Positions 59,134 to 64,000 of a stretch of 64,000 bases of DNA are shown piece by piece. Made by a program: the position numbers and the translations under genes. The stretch spans positions 19,029 to 83,028 of the forward strand of contig JANNIH010000134.1 in NCBI GenBank assembly GCA_031404815.1, read 5' to 3'. Source of the DNA: DASYKS01 sp031404815 (GTDB lineage: Bacteria > Acidobacteriota > Thermoanaerobaculia > Multivoradales > UBA5704). Within the stretch, counting starts at the first letter, position 1, and each line of letters starts with the position of its first letter. The notes under the pieces were generated by a model, which was not told where the DNA came from, searched no databases, and saw only the letters and a list, made by a program, of their open reading frames with translations.

Positions 59134-62100
59134 ATGTCCCTCGGTCCTCCATCGCGCGATTACGGCCAGGGTATGGGGCAGCTTGCGGCCGGTCCCGGGG
59201 CGCGGAAGGAGGCGCTGCGGAAACTGCCCGAGAACGTGCGGCGGATCGGGCCGCGCGGCGGTGGATCGGGCGGGCCGCCGCCGTACGCCGAGCTGCGCGT
59301 CGCGTCGTCGTTTTCGTTCTTGGACGGCGCCTCCCCTCCGGAGGATCTGATCGCGCGGGCGGCGGAACTCGATCTGCCTGCGGTCGCGCTGGTCGATAGG
59401 AACGGCGTGTACGGCGCGCCGCGGTTCTATCGGGCGGCGAAACAGGCGGGGGTGCGCGCGCTGGTCGGCGCCGAGGTGACGCTCGGCGATCGGAGTGAAC
59501 CTCCCCCCGCCGCCCTCCTCGCGCGCGCCGTCCGCTCCGCCCGACGAAGGCGTGACGGCGAAGAGCCCGACTCTCTGGACGCACCGCCGCCGTTGTTCGC
59601 TCCGCCCGGGGCCGACGGCGCTCTCCCCGACCTGCCCCGCCTGACGTTGATGGTCGAAAACCGGACCGGTTACAAGAACCTCTGCCGGTTGATCTCGGCC
59701 GCGGCGCGCGAGCGACCGAAAGGGGATCCGCGCGCCTCTTGGGAGCTGGTCGAGCAGCACGCGCGGGGGTTGCGCTGTCTCACCGGCGGCGAGGAGGGGA
59801 CGGTCGCCCGCGCGCTCCGCTCCGAAGGGCTCGATGGCGCGCGGCGCGAGCTGGAGCGGCTGGTGGCGTTGTTCTCCGGTCGCGTCCACGTCGAGATCGG
59901 CCGCCACCGGCTGCGCGAAGAGGAGCACGCGAACCGGGCTTTGGTCGACCTCGCGCGCCGGCTCCGGCTGCCGCTGGTCGCGACCAATGGCGTGCGCTAC
60001 GCGAAACCGGACGACAAGCCGCTGTTCGACGTGCTGACCGCGATCCGCTATCGCACGACTTTGGATGCCGCGGGCAAGCTGCTCGCCGCCCACCGCGAAC
60101 GGCATGTCAAAAGCGCCGCCGAGATGGCGCAGGCGTTCGCCGATCTGCCCGCGGCGCTCGCCGGCAACGTCGAGCTGGCCGCCCGGCTCGATTTCACGCT
60201 CGCCGATCTCGGCTACCGCTTCCCCGAGTACCCCTTGCCTTCGGGCGAGACCCCCGCCTCCTACCTGCGCCACATCACCTGGAACTGCGCGCCCGCGCGC
60301 TTCCGGCCGTTTTCGGGGAAGGCGCAGGCGCAGATCCAAAAAGAGCTGGACATGATCGAGAAGCTCGATCTCGCCGGCTACTTCCTGATCGTCTGGGACA
60401 TCGTCCGCTTCTGCCTCGCCGAAAACATCCTCGCCCAGGGGCGCGGCTCCGCGGCCAACAGCGCGGTCTGCTATGCGCTGTCGATCACCGCGGTCGATCC
60501 GGTGCGGATGGATCTCCTGTTCGAGCGGTTCCTTTCCGAAGAGCGCGGCGAGTGGCCGGACATCGACCTCGACCTCCCCTCCGGCGCGCAGCGCGAGAAG
60601 GTGATCCAGTACGTCTACCGGCGCTACGGCCCGCATGGTGCCGCGATGACCGCGAACGTCATCACCTACCGCGACCGCTCGGCCGCGCGCGAGACGGCCA
60701 AGGTGCTCGGCTACTCGCCCGATCAAGTGGACAAGCTCGCCAAGCAGCTCGGCCGGTGGAGCTACGACCGCTCGCGCGGCGATCAAAAGTCGTTCGACGC
60801 GGAGCTCACCGCCGCCGGGTTCGACCCAACCGAACCGCGCTTACAGCGGTTCACCGAGATGTTCGAGAAGATCCAGCACCTGCCGCGCCATCTCGGTCAG
60901 CATTCGGGCGGCATGGTGATCGCCGCCGGGCGGCTCGACGAGGTGGTGCCGCTCGAACCGGCTTCGATGCCCGGCCGCACGGTGATCCAATGGGACAAGG
61001 ACGACTGCGCCGATCTCGGCATCGTCAAAGTCGATCTGCTCGGCCTCGGCATGCTCGCGGCACTCGAAGAGGCCGTGCCGACCATCCGCACCTATGAGAA
61101 GAAGCATATCGATCTCGCCCACCTGCCGGCCGACGACCCGAAGGTCTACCGGATGCTTCGCGCCGCGGACACGGTGGGGGTGTTCCAGGTCGAGAGCCGG
61201 GCGCAAATGTCGGCGTTGCCGCGGAACCGCCCGGAGACGTTCTACGACCTGGTGATCCAAGTTGCGATCATCCGCCCCGGCCCGATCGCCGGCAACCTCG
61301 CGAACCCCTATTTCGAGCGCCGGCTCGGTCGCGAGAAGGTGACCTATCCTCACCCCTCTCTAGAGCCGATCTTGAAGCGCACGCTCGGCATACCGATCTT
61401 CCAAGAGCAGCTGCTGCGCATCGCGATGGTCGCCGCCGGTTTCACCGGAGGCGAAGCCGAGGAGCTGCGCCGCGCGATGGGTTTCAAACGCTCGGTCGAG
61501 CGGATGCATGCGATCGAGACCCGCCTGCGCTCCGGCATGAACGAGCGCGGCATCACCGGAGAGGCGCAGGACCAGATCGTCCAGGGGATCACGTCGTTTG
61601 CGCTCTATGGTTTTCCCGAATCGCACGCCGCGAGCTTCGCTCTGATCGCCTACGCGAGCGCCTACTTGAAGGCCCACCACCCCACCGCCTTCTACCTCTC
61701 GCTCTTGAACGCCTGGCCGATGGGCTTTTACCACCCGGCGACGTTGATCAAAGACGCCGAACGCCAAGGCGTCCTGATCCGCCCGCTCGACGTGCAGCGG
61801 TCGGGGTGGAACTGTCGATGGGAGGAGCGGAATGTGGACCAGAAAAGGGGCCCCGCTGGCGCGATCCGGCTCGGCTTCAAGTTCGTGCGCGGCCTACGCC
61901 GACAGGCGGCGAAATCGATCGAATCCGAGCAGGCGACGGCGCCGTTTAAAAGTGTTGAAGATCTCGCCCGCCGCTGCCGGCTCCACGCGCCGGAACTCGA
62001 AATGCTCGCGAGCCTCGGCGCCCTCGAAGCCTTGGGCGGTGTCGGTGAACCGGGCCGTTCCAGGCCCAAGCCCGGGCTCCCCCGTCGCGCCGCGCTCTGG

Positions 62101-62592
62101 CAGGCAGCTAGAGTCGGCCGACCGGCCGGTCCGCTGCTCGAAGCGCTCCCCGACGAGGCACCGTCTCCCCTCCCCGAGATGACGGCGCAAGAGAAGACCC
62201 TCGCCGACTACGCCGGGCTCCAGCTCACGCTCGGGCCGCATCCGGTCGCGTTCTTCCGCATCGGGTTGACCCGCCAGGGCGTGGTGATCGCCGCCGACCT
62301 GCCGCGCCACCGCGACGGCGAGCGGGTGCGCATCGCGGGCTCGGTGATCGTCCGCCAACGCCCGGGGACCGCAAAGGGGATGCTGTTCCTGACCCTCGAA
62401 GACGAGTCCGGCATGTGCCAGGCGATCGTCTCCCCCGACCTGTTCCAGGAGAACCGCAAGATGATCGTCGGCAACCCCGGCCTCGCGGTCGAGGGGAAGC
62501 TGCAAGAGCGCGACGGCACCCTCTCCGTCCGCGCCGAAAAGTTCTGGCCGCTGCGCGATCTCGCCGCGACGCCGAGCCACGATTTCAGATGA
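59134..62592 (+). CDS. dnaE2: Error-prone DNA polymerase DnaE2 (ImuC-type)
   Basis: A 1152-aa C-family polymerase, about 80 residues longer than usual. The PHP domain starts at about 50 (YAELRVASSFSFLDGASPPE) and contains a charged insertion (RRRRDGEEPDSLDAPPP). The palm has the catalytic Asp pair in PDIDLDLPSGAQREKV, and QHSGGMVIAAGRLDEVVPLE and FPESHAASFALIAYASAYLK are DnaE2-type motifs. The OB domain is RIAGSVIVRQRPGTAKGMLF. DnaE2 performs translesion synthesis with ImuA/ImuB after DNA damage. Neither partner lies in this window, so it is separated from the usual imuA-imuB-dnaE2 cassette. Confidence 0.93.
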   Translation: MSLGPPSRDYGQGMGQLAAGPGARKEALRKLPENVRRIGPRGGGSGGPPPYAELRVASSFSFLDGASPPEDLIARAAELDLPAVALVDRNGVYGAPRFYRAAKQAGVRALVGAEVTLGDRSEPPPAALLARAVRSARRRRDGEEPDSLDAPPPLFAPPGADGALPDLPRLTLMVENRTGYKNLCRLISAAARERPKGDPRASWELVEQHARGLRCLTGGEEGTVARALRSEGLDGARRELERLVALFSGRVHVEIGRHRLREEEHANRALVDLARRLRLPLVATNGVRYAKPDDKPLFDVLTAIRYRTTLDAAGKLLAAHRERHVKSAAEMAQAFADLPAALAGNVELAARLDFTLADLGYRFPEYPLPSGETPASYLRHITWNCAPARFRPFSGKAQAQIQKELDMIEKLDLAGYFLIVWDIVRFCLAENILAQGRGSAANSAVCYALSITAVDPVRMDLLFERFLSEERGEWPDIDLDLPSGAQREKVIQYVYRRYGPHGAAMTANVITYRDRSAARETAKVLGYSPDQVDKLAKQLGRWSYDRSRGDQKSFDAELTAAGFDPTEPRLQRFTEMFEKIQHLPRHLGQHSGGMVIAAGRLDEVVPLEPASMPGRTVIQWDKDDCADLGIVKVDLLGLGMLAALEEAVPTIRTYEKKHIDLAHLPADDPKVYRMLRAADTVGVFQVESRAQMSALPRNRPETFYDLVIQVAIIRPGPIAGNLANPYFERRLGREKVTYPHPSLEPILKRTLGIPIFQEQLLRIAMVAAGFTGGEAEELRRAMGFKRSVERMHAIETRLRSGMNERGITGEAQDQIVQGITSFALYGFPESHAASFALIAYASAYLKAHHPTAFYLSLLNAWPMGFYHPATLIKDAERQGVLIRPLDVQRSGWNCRWEERNVDQKRGPAGAIRLGFKFVRGLRRQAAKSIESEQATAPFKSVEDLARRCRLHAPELEMLASLGALEALGGVGEPGRSRPKPGLPRRAALWQAARVGRPAGPLLEALPDEAPSPLPEMTAQEKTLADYAGLQLTLGPHPVAFFRIGLTRQGVVIAADLPRHRDGERVRIAGSVIVRQRPGTAKGMLFLTLEDESGMCQAIVSPDLFQENRKMIVGNPGLAVEGKLQERDGTLSVRAEKFWPLRDLAATPSHDFR

Positions 62593-62668
62593 GGTCCACC
62601 ATGCTCTTGGCTGCCACCCATCTCGCTCCGCTTCCCTCTCGGCTCCATGCTCCGACGCGAACCTCTGC

Positions 62669-62674
62669 TAGCAT
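62669..62674 (+). promoter_or_regulatory. Probable -10 box of the methyltransferase gene (leaderless)
   Basis: TAGCAT ends 7 nt before the ATG at 62682, again without a Shine-Dalgarno sequence. Confidence 0.4.
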
Positions 62675-62681
62675 TGCGGAA

Positions 62682-64000
62682 ATGGCCGAGAACAAGCTCT
62701 TCTTCGGAGACAACCTCGAGGTTCTACGTCGCCACATCTCCGACGAGTCGGTCGATCTCATCTATCTCGATCCGCCGTTCAACTCGAACGCCAACTACAA
62801 CGTGCTGTTCGCCGAACAGGACGGCTCGCGGGCCGCTGCGCAGATCAAGGCGTTTGGCGATACTTGGGCATGGGACGCTTCGTCGGCGCTCGCTTACCAA
62901 GAGCTGGTTGAACAAGGGGGCCAGGTCGCGCAAACAATGATCGCCTTCCGCACCCTTCTTGGTACCAGCAACATGCTTGCCTATCTGGCGATGATGGCGC
63001 CCAGGCTTGTAGAGCTTCGGCGAGCCCTCAAGCCCACGGGAAGCCTATACCTCCATTGCGACCCGAATGCCAGCCACTACCTGAAACTCCTCCTCGACGC
63101 GGTCTTCGGTCTTGCACAATTCCGCAACGAGATCATTTGGCGGCGCGCCGACCCAAAAGGCCATGCATTCACTCGTTTCCCATCAACCCATGACACCATC
63201 CTTTTCTGTTCCAAGGGCTCAGCACCTACCTGGAATTCACCTCACAGAGGCTACGATTCCGACTACCTCGAGAGTCACTATGCGAGCGTCGAAGAAGAAA
63301 CCGGTCGCCGCTACACACTCAGCGACTGCACAAACCCCAACAAGAATCGTCCAAACCTGACTTATGAGTGGATGGGTATAACGAAAGTCTGGCGTTGGAC
63401 CAAAGAAAGAATGCAGCGATTGCATGACGAGGGTCGCTTGGTCTACACGAAGTCCGGAGCCCCAAGGTACAAGAGGTATCTCGATGAAATGCCGGGTACG
63501 CCCGTCACAACGATTTGGGACGACATCCCTTTCATCAATTCACAAGCTCAAGAACGCCTCGGTTACCCGACACAGAAGCCCGAAGCGCTGCTCGAACGGA
63601 TCGTCGCGGCCAGCAGCAACCCGGGCGATGTCGTGCTCGACCCGTTCTGCGGCTGCGGCACTGCGGTCGCCGCGGCGCAGAAACTGGGTCGCAGCTGGAT
63701 CGGCATCGACATCACCCATCTCGCGATCAACCTGGTCAAGCACCGCCTGTTCAATGCGTTCGGCACCGAGGCTCGGTACGACGTGATCGGCGAGCCGGTC
63801 GATCTCACCGGCGCCGAGTCGCTCGCGGCGAGCGACCCCTACCAGTTTCAATGGTGGGCGCTCGGCCTGGTCGGAGCCCGACCGGCGGAGCAGAAGAAAG
63901 GAGCCGACAAAGGGATCGACGGCCGGCTCTACTTCCACGACGAGAGCACCGGCGGCACGACGAAGCAGATCATCTTTTCAGTCAAGGCAGGCAAGACCGG
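62682..64000 (+). CDS. Site-specific DNA methyltransferase with nuclease-like C-terminus (partial)
   Basis: At least 439 codons, open at the right edge. Motif IV is first (VDLIYLDPPFNSNANYNVLF, near residue 28) and the AdoMet-binding motif I is last (VVLDPFCGCGTAVAAAQKLG, near 315), the beta-type order of N6-adenine or N4-cytosine methyltransferases. Between them, residues about 150-290 form the likely target-recognition region, with visibly lower GC. After about 380 comes KGADKGIDGRLYFHDE and IIFSVKAGK, the D...xK pattern of a PD-(D/E)xK endonuclease domain. The gene may thus encode methylation and cleavage in one chain. It stands alone, with its own TAGCAT box. Confidence 0.87.
   Translation, partial: MAENKLFFGDNLEVLRRHISDESVDLIYLDPPFNSNANYNVLFAEQDGSRAAAQIKAFGDTWAWDASSALAYQELVEQGGQVAQTMIAFRTLLGTSNMLAYLAMMAPRLVELRRALKPTGSLYLHCDPNASHYLKLLLDAVFGLAQFRNEIIWRRADPKGHAFTRFPSTHDTILFCSKGSAPTWNSPHRGYDSDYLESHYASVEEETGRRYTLSDCTNPNKNRPNLTYEWMGITKVWRWTKERMQRLHDEGRLVYTKSGAPRYKRYLDEMPGTPVTTIWDDIPFINSQAQERLGYPTQKPEALLERIVAASSNPGDVVLDPFCGCGTAVAAAQKLGRSWIGIDITHLAINLVKHRLFNAFGTEARYDVIGEPVDLTGAESLAASDPYQFQWWALGLVGARPAEQKKGADKGIDGRLYFHDESTGGTTKQIIFSVKAGKT

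Overview
This is a GC-rich, densely packed chromosomal window from a free-living Gram-negative-like bacterium. Many genes are secreted proteins with Asp-box, ELWxxDGT or fibronectin repeats. There are also lipoproteins with lipoboxes, a Tat-type signal, CHAT/TPR proteins and a SpoIVB-like S55 peptidase protein. This mix resembles Acidobacteriota, perhaps Thermoanaerobaculia, but no rRNA or ribosomal marker is present, so the assignment is an inference. No tRNA, rRNA, CRISPR array or complete insertion sequence was seen.

Layout. At 1-3.4 kb is a purine/ureide breakdown block: allantoicase (cut by the window edge), allantoinase, and a divergent COG0402 deaminase. At 3.4-6.1 kb is a defence-like and decayed island. 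It holds an AAA ATPase/TOPRIM-like pair, a 78-aa protein, a scrap of a second deaminase, and a PIN toxin pseudogene with its intact small partner. At 6.1-24.8 kb is ordinary chromosome: HAD phosphatase, FN3 protein, DUF255 thioredoxin protein, add-coaD-propeller, S55 peptidase-tsaC-recN-YkgJ, an FHA-GGDEF protein and two secreted proteins. At 24.8-28.3 kb a TetR regulator is fused in frame to a lipobox and an amidohydrolase. It lies next to an agmatine deiminase gene preceded by a perfect 20-bp palindrome. At 28.4-30.5 kb an AAA/DUF4276 pair sits between the tail of hsdS and the head of hsdR, a relic of a type I restriction operon.

The 30.5-42.4 kb stretch is one strand-coherent cluster: ECF sigma factor, anti-sigma factor, TPR-CHAT lipoprotein, 45-aa peptide, C25/caspase-like protein, membrane CHAT protein, CsgG-like protein, a secreted protein, and trypsin-PEGA protein. 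It looks like a sigma factor/protease signalling system and is the main candidate for an undescribed system. At 42.7-54.1 kb are a giant sortilin-like Asp-box protein, a 21-nt minisatellite with inverted copies, a 10-TM/LMW phosphatase fusion, a NYN-cold-shock protein, and an ELWxxDGT protein with an adjacent decayed tandem copy. At 54.3-58 kb is a second defence-like island: a DUF262-HipA operon facing a HEPN/MNT toxin-antitoxin pair. The window ends with a TonB-C-like membrane protein, DnaE2 polymerase, and a DNA methyltransferase with a nuclease-like tail that runs off the edge.

Several operon-first genes carry a TANNNT hexamer 6-7 nt before the ATG and no ribosome binding site. This suggests leaderless mRNAs, mostly in the defence-like loci.
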